A stretch of DNA of 64,000 nt from Symbiodinium natans (GCA_905221605.1 CAJNDS010001112.1:3063050-3127049), one strand, 5' to 3'. Counted from the stretch's first letter, positions 32,826 through 44,342 are shown. The notes: a model not told the origin generated them from the letters alone. Made by a program: numbers and translations.

Positions 32826-34193
32826 ATGCCTGCTGAGGACTGCAAGTGGGTTGACTTGCGCATTCCGGCTTCTGAGTTCCGCGCTGAATCCAGCCTGGAA
32901 ACCGGCCAGTGCTTTCATTGGAAGCGCATCGCTTCGAATGAGTGGCTCGGCCTGATATGTGGTTGCTGTGTGCAGCTGCGTAGCGCTCCGGATACCACAA
33001 TGGTCAAGTATTTGGCTGGCGATGGTGGTGAGCTGGATGTGCCCTCCATCTGCAGATACCTGAACTATGGCACCGGTCACCCCTCACTCTTGGACTTGCA
33101 GCATGCTTGGGGTGACGATGCGGCCGAAGCTGTTCGAACACTCCCTGGAGCTCGAGTGCTCCGACAGGATCCGGCAGAAGCGCTCATCAGCTTCATTTGC
33201 TCGGCGAACAACAATGTCCCTCGCATCAGCCTGATGCTCGAGAGGATGCGTCAAGACGGCGGCAGGTCAATGTCGAGCCTTCCGAAGGACATGGCCGATC
33301 GAATCTCTCAGGAATACAGGAAAGGGCAAAAAGAAGTGCCATCACACATTCGTGAATTTCTTTCTGGGAGAAGGCTTTGCAGCTTTCCCACTCCGCAGGA
33401 TTTAGTTGGTCTTGGAGAGACTAGGCTGGTGGAGCTGGGTTTGGGCTATCGCGCCCGCTATGTGGCAGCAACTGCCAACGAGCTTCTATCGACAGACCTT
33501 GAAGACTTGCGTGATCTAACTCGCGAAGATGCTGAACGGGAGCTGAGGCGCTTCCCTGGTGTGGGGCCAAAGGTTGCGGCCTGCGTGGCTTTGTATGGCC
33601 TGGGCTTCAGCGATGCAGTGCCTGTGGATGTGCATGTCGCCCGGGTGGCCAGGCGTATGGCGCCGCCAAAGCTTGCAAGCAGACTGGCTACTTCGCTAAC
33701 CCCAAAGCTTCACACCGAGGTGGCAGACTTCTTTCGCGATCGGTTTGGTCATCATGCAGGGTGGGCGCAGCATGCAATTTTTGCCGCGCAGCGGCATCGG
33801 CATGTCGCTGTGAAAAAGTCCGCATCTATTAAGAGTGTCAACTGTCACTGGGATCGGGCGTGTCACCGTTGTCCCACTCGTCATCACCTGCCTAAGCGTC
33901 AACAGATGGGGCACGTCGGGATGCATGTGCGCACTGTAAATGTGATAGCTTTGGGCCCTCGGATCGTCTTCGCGTGTCTAAAGAAAGCATCAGTCGCGAA
34001 CATCCAGCGCTGGCCTGCGCTGGCTTTTCATGTTGTCTCTTCATGTCGTCTCCTTTTTGTGTCGTCTCTTCGTGTCGCGTGTTCGCCCCGGGAAGGGTCC
34101 TCGACGGGACGGGTCCTGACGGGGCGGGTCCTCGACGGGGCGGGTCATGGACTGGGCAAGGCTCGCCATTCGATTCGCAGATTGGTTTTGTAA
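32826..34193 (+). CDS. OGG1: 8-oxoguanine DNA glycosylase (OGG1-type)
   Basis: This enzyme excises 8-oxoguanine from DNA opposite cytosine in base-excision repair. From the ATG at 32826 the frame shows the whole OGG1 fold. The N-terminal part has SEFRAESSLETGQCFHWKR, matching the S-x-x-R-L-x-x-x-L-x-x-G-Q-x-F-x-W block. Then come LRQDPAEALISFICSANNN, LVELGLGYRARYVAATA, and the helix-hairpin-helix with RRFPGVGPKVAACVALYGLG followed by DAVPVDVHV. The catalytic Lys is residue 249 and the catalytic Asp 268, the same numbers as in the human enzyme. The last conserved block, FFRDRFGHHAGWAQHAIFAA, ends near residue 321. About 134 more residues follow with no homology and run into GC-rich repeats; they may be a real tail or read-through of a missed intron or stop. 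The conserved part has no intron. Confidence 0.95.
   Translation: MPAEDCKWVDLRIPASEFRAESSLETGQCFHWKRIASNEWLGLICGCCVQLRSAPDTTMVKYLAGDGGELDVPSICRYLNYGTGHPSLLDLQHAWGDDAAEAVRTLPGARVLRQDPAEALISFICSANNNVPRISLMLERMRQDGGRSMSSLPKDMADRISQEYRKGQKEVPSHIREFLSGRRLCSFPTPQDLVGLGETRLVELGLGYRARYVAATANELLSTDLEDLRDLTREDAERELRRFPGVGPKVAACVALYGLGFSDAVPVDVHVARVARRMAPPKLASRLATSLTPKLHTEVADFFRDRFGHHAGWAQHAIFAAQRHRHVAVKKSASIKSVNCHWDRACHRCPTRHHLPKRQQMGHVGMHVRTVNVIALGPRIVFACLKKASVANIQRWPALAFHVVSSCRLLFVSSLRVACSPREGSSTGRVLTGRVLDGAGHGLGKARHSIRRLVL
34035..34150. repeat. Short minisatellites inside the OGG1 tail
   Basis: GTCGTCTC units recur about three times at 34035-34080, then an approximately 15-bp unit of the type GACGGGGCGGGTCCT recurs three times at 34103-34147. 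They encode the repetitive GRVLTGRVLDGAG stretch of the predicted tail. Confidence 0.8.
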
Positions 34194-34199
34194 GATGAT

Positions 34200-37100
34200 T
34201 CTGGAGCAGCACGCAACCGAGAGCACTTTGCCACTCTGAGCTTGCAGGAAGGGAGCTTGACGGCAGCAAGCGCGAAGCGGAAGAAGTGGAAGTGCTGGGG
34301 GCCTCAAGTCCACAAAATCGATGTCTGCAGAATGTGTGTTCCATGTATTCCTGATAGGGATCCGGATGCAGCCGGTCTTCAAGCCGCGTCACCATGGCGC
34401 GCAGAGAAGGCGGCAGCCATCTGGGGCAGTTGCTTGGCACCAAACATTTCCGAGTGCTCTCCCAGAATTCTGTACAAAATCCTGCGCATCTTTCTGCTCC
34501 TATCAGCCGGGCCAAGAATTGGGTCGGTTCAGTGCCCAAAGGAAGTGATAGCATCACTGACGATCGTCCGCTGCAGCGTCCTGCCCGCGCCTTCCCAGTC
34601 GACTCTCAGACAGAGCCAGAGAGCTGGGCGGGTGTTGTGTCGAGGCATCGTCCCCTACTGTGGATGCTGTCATGGAGGTGCAACTCATGTTGCATGGCAC
34701 AGAACGGTAGAACATTCGTGTGGAGAAATGATGTCGTACTGTGTCTTACTCACTTGTGATTCCTCTAATGTGAAGCCCTCTTTCCCGTGGCCCCCCGGAA
34801 GAAAAGCACTCTCGATTTTGAACCAAGACACGTGGTGAAGCGTAAGTGGCTTTGAGTTTCCAAGCGCCTTTATGTGGCTTTAAGCCAGCGTAACGCCGGA
34901 AGAGAGGCATATGATATGGATGATACGCGCCCTGAGCGCTTGACAGCACCCAATACTACAGTCGTCACTAAACTGACAGCCGAAGAGATGCATCCTGGGA
35001 TGAGAGATGCAAGAGACATGAACAATTGAGTAAGCAAAAGGGGCCTGAGAAGCTTAACCATCCTCGAAAGTTCTTAGCAAAGTACAGCCCGAAGGACGCA
35101 GGGTAGCATAATTAAACGGTTTTTCGTTTGGGTTGCCTCACAGTGGTCCTCATAGAGCTTATCGCCGGACCTGTACTCCAGCTTGACACCTGCATGTAGG
35201 TGATTGAGCTGGAGCACGACTTCTACTCCATCTCCTTGACCCCGCAGGCGTGACAAGCAAGCAGTATGGTTTGACCGTACTCGTGGGAACAGGTTCTCGA
35301 AGCTCTGCAACAGAAACGAGATGCAAGATATAATAAGCGTCTCAAGTGCAGGTGCCTTGCTGGGCCGCTCTTTGTGCGCCGTTGGCATCTTCCATTGCGC
35401 AGCTGCTGGCGGCTTGCTCAGCGGGTGACGCCAGCCGACCATCGGGATGCTCATCGTGGGGCAGACGATTCCAACAGGCTCTGAGCCCAGTCGTAGGCTC
35501 ATGCCCGCTCGAGGTGCTGTACTTTCTGGCCTACCAAAACGAGACGATGTTTGAGGGTGGCAAGTGGAAACAGCCGATCTCACCTTACTGGCGCCTTGGA
35601 TGCGTTTTCTGAGCTGCTTTCTAAAATGCTTCTCGTGATTCCCCGGTTGCAGGAGCCTCAACACGATGAAGCAGCTCAGCTTGAAAGAAGGCTTAGGCTC
35701 CGTGGAAGCTGCGCAAAGTGCAAAGTTGTAGCTGCCAAGGCTGATCTCAATCACGCTGTCTCTCTTTAAGGCATCGGGGAGACCAGACTCACCCACCATG
35801 TCGGACTGTCGTTTCTCATGAGGTGTCGATAGAGCTTGGTCATGCCCAGCGCCTCTGCAGATCCCTTGTGGCTAGACTCCCGGCAAAGCCGTTCAACGAG
35901 TCTTCTTGTTGCTGGCTGCATGAGCACCATAGTCCTTCCCTCTGCAGGTGGGAGCTTTTTCGGAGAGCTTCCGCCCTGCCAATGGCCAAATACACGTCTT
36001 GTGGTGTTTCAATGTAAAGCGCAGCCTGCAGTGCGAGCCAAGTCCAATTCAGGTCGTGGGCTGGTGGGCCCTTGCCCTGCAGTACTTCATGGCACTTTCG
36101 GTTCTGTTCGTGTTTGGCCCTGAGTTTCCCACGATGCAGCGCCCTGCACGCCACGACGCTAATTGCAACCCCAAATCTACCGCGAGAACTGTTTGCGGAC
36201 CTTTTTGCAAGACTTTTTTGGCAAGAACTGTGGGAATCGCGTAACTGTGATTGCGAATCCTGGGCGGAAAGAGCCGTTGAGCACAAAGATCACAAAGCGA
36301 TGTTGCGCTGTGCCGCTGCAGGTCTCTGTCAGTTGTGCTTGGTGCAACATCGTGCGCACGGCTCTTGAATGGGCTTCTCAGAACCGCTGATATGGGGGCT
36401 TATCGAATGCCACGGGAAGCGGCTGAGGTTGCATGCTTCTTGAAGATTTTTAGCGTGTTCATCATCGTTGACATGGACAACTTAGCTGCCGGGTGCGCCT
36501 GGCTTTCTAGACCCAGCAGACATGGGCACATAATTCTCTCCATCAGCAGTGCAATGTGCAAAGTGTTTTTTACCGCTGTGACAAGCGCTGTTACAGATTC
36601 GTCGATGGAATGACCCATCTGGACTTCCGTGTCGAAGTCAGCGCAGAACGGCACAAAGTCTTTCGAAGGCCATGCGTGCTGGGCACAGCAGAACGGTCAC
36701 AACCACTGTTTAATGACTTGCAATGGCCTGAAGGCACCACGGTCGGATAGGCAGGTGCTTGTCTATTCGAGCGATTTTTATGTTCATGCCTGCTACAGCC
36801 TCAGCAAGGCTTTCACACGTTCAAGTCGAGTGACAGAAGTTTGGTCTGAGGTGATCTTGATCCTTGCGTCCTTGATTCTGTCTGTCTACTTCAACACGAT
36901 TCCCTTGACGCTGCTCATGCCAAAGACTCAGTACGGGCATCATCTTTCACAGAAATGGCTTCGGGGTTTAAAATGTCGTTGAGTCACCTACTTGTATACT
37001 CAGGTTTGGCAAGGTCAGCAACGAAGATGCACCCAAAATGCTAGTTGACGCTGGCACTTGCGTGGCACAGCCGTGGCCCAATAGCAATGAATTATCAGCT

Positions 37101-39130
37101 TGGTTGCATGGGGGGCGCGCGTCGTGGGCTGATGACGAGGCTGGTGCACCACAAGGGCCTCACACTCAGCTAGGTCCACAGGCTCGAGGTGCACGGTGGA
37201 GTGCGCACTACATATTGGACTGCAGCACGCAGCACGTATCGGAGGCATCAGGGATCATCAGGGCACTCTCGTCGTCTCGTCTGCCATATGCAGGCTTCTC
37301 CTGTTGCATGGGGATGGGGGCTGTGCAAGGTCCAAATGCCCTGCAGATAGTATTCATGCAAGTTGCGGAGACATGTAGGAGCCTGCCTCGTGTAGCTTCA
37401 ACATTGCCCTGCAGGATTTGTGACTTTCGCTACCTCAAAGATCTCTCTAGTATAGTGTACCCTGCTGCGTGCTACCAATCTGTTTTGGACGTAAGAGTTT
37501 AGAATGTGCAGCCTGGCCGCTTGTCGCCTCGTTGGCATTGCATACTTTGAGTAGCCAAGGACAAGGCTTGTCTGCAAATGTTTCCGTACTGCTACTTGCA
37601 GCTTTGGATCCCGACAGTGCGTGGGCCTAAGATGGCCTCAGCTTGGCGCGAGCGCATAGCAGCGCCCCAGTTCCTCTTAGGACCTGGCCATGGCACCCAG
37701 CCTTTTGCTCAGCATTCAGCTGATCCAGTTGTCATCTTCAAAAGGACAAGAGGAGCTCTCTTCAGATTTGCGAGGGCTGCATTGGGTGGCCTTGGAGTAT
37801 ACATCGCAGCCGATCACACCGTCCTCTCTGCAGGCCGGTTTTCGCAATTCCCGAGCAATGTGGCTCGCTGACGTTTCTGATTTGTGGCAGGTCATGAGAG
37901 GACAAGATGCAGATAACAACGGTGTTTTCAAGTCTGGTAGCCGGGCGCTTACAGTATGCCGGATCAAGATCAAGACCTGTCCATGTCACGGAAGCTGACG
38001 CGCAGGTGCAGAAACGGTCAGGCCTGGCTGCATCATGCTGCGAGCCAGCGTTGGCTGATGGCAATCGTACTGCTTGTGCTGCATATATGTCCGTGCAAGG
38101 AGTCAGGCTTACCATTGGCTTGAGCAGAATTCCTTCCCCCCGGAAATCTACAGCAACTTGTTGAAGAAGGACCCACATGCAGCAAAGTGCAAGGAAGCGA
38201 AGAGATGCTTCATTACCATGAGGCCATGCAGGCTCCATGCTTCCCAGGAGAAGCTGTACAAGACCTTTCAGCCGTTCGAAGCTACGTTTTTGATCCCCGG
38301 CATACAGGCAAAGCAAGCTTGGCAAGCAGTTGAAGGAGCTCGAAGCAATTCATCTCGGCTTCGGTTCAGCAGGACGACGCACCCGCAACCTACACCCCGT
38401 CAACGTACATGGTCTACGTGACGGCGCAGAATCCCATGAGCCAGGATCTCGGATAGGCTTAGGGTTGCACTCCGTTGCATTCTGCCAGGCGCAAGGTGGC
38501 CTGAGAGATGGGTGTCCGAGGCCATGCTTTGGCTGGTACGCCTGCGATAACAAGCTTGCCAGTGACTCAGGGTCACTCTATATCACCCTTCATCTCTTGC
38601 CCGTCTGCCGCAGGCACGCATTGGATGCTGTCGATTGGAACAAAGCTCATGCTTACTGTACTGTGGTAGCTCGTACGAAGGTGCGTGTCAGAGCTCCACG
38701 TCCTGCAGTAATTTTTCTGTGCAATCGAAGCACTCGTCCACTTGCATCATCACAAGAAATAGCATTATACAAAATATGTCCGAAGGCAAAACACAGGAGG
38801 TCTAGCAACTCTGTGAATAGCCTTTCAGCTACGCTCAGTGGGTGTGTCTTCGGACTTGGCAGACATAGCTTTACAGGCCTGCTTGGGTTTTCACAAGTCT
38901 TCATGCAAGTCGCCACCATTGTCCCTCATTGCAAGTCTTAAGAGAGAAGAGTATGACAAGGCTTTGAGAGCACGTGAGCTTTCGGCTTGTCAAGATTTCA
39001 TGTGCTTGACTCGTGTCGGGCGGATCTTTTGACACGATGATGGCAAAAAATGACATGCGCACTTGTGGGTTCTCGCGCCGGCGTGCAGTCATGTTGCACG
39101 CAGGCATCTTGCATGTCTGCTTGAGGCTGA
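34200..39130. other. Unassigned stretch with weak exon candidates
   Basis: No domain was recognised. Weak candidates are a + strand frame at 34242-34838 with one hydrophobic helix (ILYKILRIFLLLSAG), a + frame near 36163-36365 (PRELFADLFARLFWQELWES), a + frame at 36629-36982 with a likely membrane helix (EVILILASLILSVYF), and + frames at 38074-38330 (KTFQPFEATFLIPGIQAKQ) and 38330-38941. Some may be exons of one gene, but they could not be joined. Confidence 0.3.
35074..35799 (-). CDS. Minus-strand open frame, unknown
   Basis: This 241-codon frame is the longest protein-like frame on the - strand outside repeats and shadows. Its C-terminal part (VVLQLNHLHAGVKLEYRSGD) has an amphipathic, protein-like pattern. 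I do not recognise it; if real it would be an exception to the one-strand gene order of the window. Confidence 0.25.
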   Translation of the reverse strand: MVGESGLPDALKRDSVIEISLGSYNFALCAASTEPKPSFKLSCFIVLRLLQPGNHEKHFRKQLRKRIQGASKVRSAVSTCHPQTSSRFGRPESTAPRAGMSLRLGSEPVGIVCPTMSIPMVGWRHPLSKPPAAAQWKMPTAHKERPSKAPALETLIISCISFLLQSFENLFPRVRSNHTACLSRLRGQGDGVEVVLQLNHLHAGVKLEYRSGDKLYEDHCEATQTKNRLIMLPCVLRAVLC

Positions 39131-39132
39131 TA

Positions 39133-42105
39133 CCTGCATGTGCGCAATACTGCACTTCGTGCGAACTTGCGGGACCTCGGCTGTGCGACGAGGGAAAGTG
39201 CATAGAAGGCCAGAGGCAATGGGCAGAGACACGTTCAACAGTCATCTTTTCATCACTTGCCCGACAGGTACGCACTTTCACGTTGGCAAATGCTACCCGT
39301 GTGCGGCGAACTGTGACTTGTCTGCCTGGGAGCTCCCATTGGATTTTGCAATCTGTAGCTATCCTGATTCCCAAGTGTGCGGGACAGCGCCAAAGCTGCC
39401 CACATGTTAAGGCGACAGATGCGAGCTCAATGCCCTTGGGCACAACATGTCCAATTCGGACCTCTGCCCAGCGTGAATCATAGCAGAGGGGGGCAAAAAC
39501 CGCACTGCCATGCCCGCGAGGAGTCCATTGGATGCGACAGCGGGGGATGCAAGAACGGCTTCGGGCTGCAGCAGGGGAGGCCGTCGCCCGATGTTCTGCC
39601 AAAAGCGGGTACATGATGCAACACCCGCTACAGGTGTCAGCCATGCAAGGCCGCGAATTGTTCACGCTGTTTGGATGAGGCCGCGCCAAGATCTTGTTTT
39701 GAGCGTTTTGAATGAGCATGCTTCTGCAAGAAGGATCTGGGCGAGTGCGTGGAGTGCGAGCATGGATTAGGCATAAGCTTCAATGGCAACTTGTCTGCAA
39801 CTTGACTTCTTGTCAGTGGTGGACCTGGGTCAGCGTGACACAGCTGAGGCAGCTGCCAAACATGTGCCGAGTACCTATCGGTTGTTTCTTGTCGAGTTGC
39901 CTGTCCTATCATGGGTCACATGTGCTGTGTGGTTGCCGGTTCAGTCGTGCAGGGTGGGCCACACTGCAGGCGCGAACTTGCCGCGTGGGTCATGCGGTCA
40001 TACGATCTGACAGCAGCTGTCAGGGGCAAGGCCAAGAGTATTTTGCACTCGTCAGTCGTCGTGAAAGGAGATGTCTGGAGAATGGCGGATGCGAAAGCTG
40101 TGAGCATGGGTGGGGCCCCGCCGAGAACGCAACCTGCGCAAAGTGACGCAGCCTGAGGTCCACGGAGGTCCACGCAGGACGTCAGTTTCAAAACACAACG
40201 TTCATGTTGACTTGCTTTTACCCAAGGTGCGGATGGCTGTCGAGAATGTCCATTTTCCCACACAGAGTGCACAGCGTGTGAACTTGGATATGCATTGGGC
40301 TGAGCTGTCTCTGGCTTCAACGTATGATGTCAGTCCAACGAGCCTTTGTGCCGTCAAGGGATGTTATCCCTTTACACGGTAAATACAAAGTTGTTTCGAG
40401 CACGTCAGGCGACAGAAATGCTGCCCCAAATGCAAAAAAACAAGCTCACAAAGATGCCCATATCAACCTCGCCAACTATCAGGACATGTTAGTGCACAAG
40501 CAACTCAGGGAAACTCAGAAGACAAGCTTGCCTGGAAGATCAAACCGAGAATGGCCGAAACATTGCAGATCACAAGCCTCCCTGCTGATGAGGCCCAGAA
40601 GCGACAGGCAAGGCGCAAACAATATGGAATGCTGGGGAAGTGTTCACCGGCTTTGGCACCCAAAGAAAGCACTTTATGATGGAGCCAGAGGCTTACATCA
40701 CACACCTGCAAGGCAAGAAGTTAAATGCCTTGCACATGATTAAGAGCATATGTTAGATGTTGTTGTCTACGAAGCACACATCGCCAGCCCCACAGACTTC
40801 CATGCCGGTGAGGAGTCAGTCTTCTCCTCATCAGTGCCAGATAAACAACGGGAAGATGCAGCAAAAGCACAGGAGGAGCAAGAGAAATATTAAATTCACG
40901 AGAAGGTCGCGAGAAACACAAAAGGACTGCCCCTGACTGAACTGCACAGCGTAGGTGCAGAAAGAATGAGAACTTGTAATCAGCTCCTGAGCAAAGGCAA
41001 GCTGGATGTCGAACAACATGATAACCGTATTATTACCATTTGATTCAAAAGTAACATCACCGAGTTGAACATCACGAGTACACGCGCACGACACACGCAG
41101 GGTGCCCATCCAACGAAAGCTGCAGCATTGCAAACAGCATCCTCAGAGCGTGGCGAACACGGCAGCCGCAATCCGCATCTTACCGTTGGAGACTTCGATG
41201 CCAGATTTTAACAGAGACTGCCAGCAGAATCATAAACAACGCAGGACAACATCTATTCAATCCACAGGACCGGGATATCAGTCATAATAACTAGTCAAAT
41301 CCGACAAATCCCCATTCTACGCCAAAAGCGATGCGGATGCCAAGATCAAAATCGTGGCAAACAACAAAACGTCGAATCATCGTCTTGGAATGTTGTGGAC
41401 AACGCGTCCGAGTCAGCCTACGGGCGAGAGTACGGGCGAGTGAGTGACAGCCTACCTAAGGTTCTCCAGCACTGGAAGTGCCACCCCTGTATCCAGAACT
41501 GCCGCAATTGTTCGCAGCAGACTGAGCTAAGTGTTCACATTGCTAGAAGTAACGGGGGCAACGCCATCCCGCGATGCGAAGTGGCCCCAGGTCCACTGGC
41601 CTGCACGGCTGTGATGATTGCAGTGCAGGCTTCGGTTTGGACAGGGTGAGCATGGAGTGGGGGCCCATGGCCTTTCAGAGCGATGCCGCAGTGCATGCTG
41701 AGCATTCATGCGCATGCTCGCCATGCTGAGGTGCACGGCCTGTCAGGTGCGGCTGTCACCGTTTGCTTGTGGCTTGATGGGTTAGGAATCTTGTTGCAGG
41801 TAGAGAGTTGCCTGGGTTGCGATGGAGAGCCTTGGCGTTGCACTCGCTGTGGGCGTCTCAGTCTTGCTTATCCCTCACACTCAGACGCAGCTTCTGTTCG
41901 GATGGCCGTGAGGTCGGAAAGGATTCGGCGTGACTCCGTCAGGCTGGACCCGGCAAGGCTGAACGCAACCCCAGTGGTGATGTGCTGGAGTGCTGGAGGT
42001 CTATGCCAAGACTGTGGCGAGTTTTGTGCAGAATGTGTTTCGATCGACGATTGCAAAGTCTGCCACAGTGGTTGGGTTGCTCGCGATGGAAAGCCGCTCG
42101 GTTAG
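39133..42105 (+). CDS. Cysteine-rich (furin/GF-receptor-like) repeat protein, many small exons
   Basis: A string of short + strand islands shares a cysteine pattern of C-x2-C, C-x2-4-C and a closing G-aromatic or G-leucine turn. They lie at about 39133-39210 (CAQYCTSCELAGPRLC), 39258-39330 (CPTGTHFHVGKCYPC), 39503-39577 (CDSGGCKNGFGL), 39618-39706 (CQPCKAANCSRC), 39719-39778 (CFCKKDLGECVECEHGLG), 40057-40143 (CLENGGCESCEHGWG), 40226-40300 (CRECPFSHTECTACELGY), 41473-41530 (CHPCIQNCRNC), 41599-41643 (GCDDCSAGFGL), 41803-41853 (CLGCDGEPWRCTRCG) and 41996-42105 (CQDCGEFCAECVSIDDC, ending at TAG). The islands are in different frames, as expected for exons, though the change between 39706 and 39719 leaves no room for an intron and could be a frameshift. 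The likely product is an extracellular or luminal disulfide-rich protein; start and exon borders are unresolved. Confidence 0.6.
40380..41395. other. A-rich island with broken coding-like fragments
   Basis: This kilobase is clearly richer in A than its surroundings and sits between cysteine-rich islands. It holds fragments that look coding in different + frames, such as ETLQITSLPADEAQKRQARR (about 40560), YITHLQGKKLNALHMIK (about 40690), MLDVVVYEAHIASPTDFH (about 40750) and SDKSPFYAKSDADAKIKIV (about 41300), each cut by stops or frame changes. On the - strand 40831-41133 gives another protein-like frame (QLGDVTFESNGNNTVIMLFD). I infer an inserted, decayed sequence inside an intron; its origin is unknown. 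Confidence 0.45.
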
Positions 42106-42109
42106 CAAT

Positions 42110-43310
42110 CTCGTACTACCGATGGCAGTTTGGGCGTCCAACCCGTGCACCATCAGTTTCTAGATAGTAGAAGTCTCGAGACGTCTCTAGACCCTGAGCT
42201 GTGGGAAGGTGCCTTGGCTGCGCCGATCGTTGCAGCAACTGCGACAAAGCTGGCCCGGCAAAGTGTGATCGGTGCAGATGCCTTAAAGCAGCTCAACCAG
42301 CAGTGCCAGTGATTCAGCTTCTGCTTTGAAGGATGCTTCCTAGCATCTGACAAGGCTTCCAGGGTTTCTATCTCAACTCCGAGGACAGCAAGGGACACAA
42401 GTTGCACTGCTTCGAGACTTTCTGTGTTCGAGCTTCGCGCATTGAGCAGCAGGAAACCTGTGACAGAAGAGTCAGCTTCTAATGATCCCAACATGTCGGA
42501 GCCAAAGCTCAGAGCGGGGGGCCGACGGAAAGGACTTTACAGTGTAAGTTCACAAGTCTGACTGGTCGCAGCTGAAGACTGCTTCGTTGCGTACCGCAAG
42601 TGTACCTTGTTTTTCTTCTTTGCGTCGCAAAGACATGTCCCCCGTTTTCACCATTGGCCCTTTTCACCCTCGACCGTATTTTCGAGGCCTCGCATCGGGC
42701 CCAAAGAGCGGTGAAAGATGGTGCAAGAAAGCAACTCCCAGCCGTTCTCATTGCTGCACGAAGTAGACCTCAGCTGCTACTTTCCCTTGACTTGCCCATC
42801 TCGTTTCGTTGTGTACTTGGATTTGTGAATGCCTCCTGCAGGTGAATCGCCGGCAGGGGCGGCTTTTTGGTAGCCGCGCCAGCCCTCAGCGCTCATCGTT
42901 TAGTCGTATCGCGCGAACATTGGTTGAACTACATGTTTGCTGCCCTGTTTCGCACGCTTTTGCACGGACGTCGTGCTTCGTTACTGGATCATGGCCGTGC
43001 AACGAAAAGAGCAAAGCAGGGCTCAGCTGGGCTAAGCAGCTTTCTGAAGCAAGTGGGGCAGAAGTGCTTGAGATCAAGTTGCCGTCGGCCTCCAGCTCGG
43101 GCACAAAGGATAGTTTAGTGCAATCTTTGCAAGTCTGTCTTTCATTAGCTGCGTCACTTCCAAAGTTAGGCTTGGCAAAGTCGTCTTGGAATTTCCTGTA
43201 GTCATTTAAAGCAGGGTTCGCTTTCTGGCAGGATTGGCTCAGCTTCGTCAATTGTCGAGAATCAAGCTTAAGAACATCAGCGCCCAGCTAATGTAGCTCA
43301 GCTTATTCTT
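42110..43310. other. No recognisable gene
   Basis: A frame at 42809-43201 (+) contains KAGLSWAKQLSEASGAEVLE and may be an exon; an opposing frame of similar length exists, so strand cannot be decided. Confidence 0.3.
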
Positions 43311-43314
43311 TGCG

Positions 43315-44169
43315 ATGCGTCCGCAAATGGGAGATGATTTCCCTCTGCTAGCCTCTCCTGCGCCACATGTGGGACAAGTCTCACCGGTGCCACGGCTGGC
43401 ATCTGAGCCACGAAATGAAGGTCCCGACTCCCCAAGTGGCGCAGAAGCCTCGCCCTGGAAGCGTACATTAAGCTGGAGACAGCTGCTTGTCGATAGCCCA
43501 CCAGCATGGGCCGCGTCTCCTGAAACCCACACCATGGGGTCCGGTGTGGACGCACGTCGCGCTGGTGCCCCTTCGCCGCAGCCGCCATTCCCGTGGCCAG
43601 CGCCAAGCTTGAACTCCCTGAGTTCCTGCCCAGAACCCCCGCGACTGCCTCCAAATTTGCGGCATGCCACGCAGGAGGCCGTTCATGCCGAAAATATTGG
43701 CACATTCTCCCAAGACGAGGAGCAGGAGATCTTGAGATTCCTGAGCCACGTCTCCAAAAGCCCGAAGACACAATCAGCAAGTGTCGACCGCGGTTTTGCA
43801 GTCAACCATCCTCCGAAAACCCCCTCTCCCAGAAGACGTCGATCCCGAGAGGCTCAGGATGACACGCTCGTCAGCACGGGTGTCTGGAGCCCCTTTTCGA
43901 ATGCCATGGATGCCTCGGGCCAGGATTCTGCATGGGCAGAGAGCAGTTCCGGTGTTTTTGCAGATCCTGGTTCCGCCTCGAAGGTGTGGAGAGCTCGGGG
44001 AGAGGCGGAAGGGGCACACCACACACCACTGAAAACTGCAGCCTCTCCGGTTTCTGGCCGCTCCTCCCCTGGCCCTGGCCTGTCCACGGGCAATCAAAGA
44101 AACCCGACAATCGAGTTGGGTGAAGTGCTGCCGGCCTGTCTTGTCTCTTCTTGCCGTATCCAGTCGTAG
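43315..44169 (+). CDS. Pro/Ser-rich disordered protein
   Basis: The ATG at 43315 opens a 284-codon frame ending at TAG. The protein is rich in Pro, Ser, Ala and Arg with several SP and TP dipeptides (PKTPSPRRRRSREAQ), and one short helical patch (FSQDEEQEILRFLSHVSKS). I recognise no domain. The many proline-directed sites would suit a phosphorylated, nuclear or scaffold protein, but this is only inference. The frame on the opposite strand in the same place is shorter and less protein-like. Confidence 0.5.
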   Translation: MRPQMGDDFPLLASPAPHVGQVSPVPRLASEPRNEGPDSPSGAEASPWKRTLSWRQLLVDSPPAWAASPETHTMGSGVDARRAGAPSPQPPFPWPAPSLNSLSSCPEPPRLPPNLRHATQEAVHAENIGTFSQDEEQEILRFLSHVSKSPKTQSASVDRGFAVNHPPKTPSPRRRRSREAQDDTLVSTGVWSPFSNAMDASGQDSAWAESSSGVFADPGSASKVWRARGEAEGAHHTPLKTAASPVSGRSSPGPGLSTGNQRNPTIELGEVLPACLVSSCRIQS

Positions 44170-44240
44170 ATCGTAGGCATTCTATGGCAAGTTTTTCAAG
44201 GTTTTGAGGTGTTGATGTCATGTCAGCCTGCTGCCTGCTG

Positions 44241-44290
44241 AGCATCGTTGAGCATTGCTGAGCATCGCTGAGTATTGCTGGGCATGCGTC
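44241..44290. repeat. 10-bp tandem repeat
   Basis: Five exact-length units of 10 bp, consensus AGCATCGCTG, lie just upstream of the bestrophin exons. Confidence 0.85.
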
Positions 44291-44342
44291 GCAAACTGTC
44301 CGCAGCGTGGGTCCAGACTCAGCTTGTGAGTTTGACCCGACT

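Noticed and set aside
38330-38941. 203-codon + strand frame
   Set aside because: Composition is mixed, it has no ATG near the start, no domain, and comparable frames overlap on the other strand; kept only as a weak candidate in the regional note.
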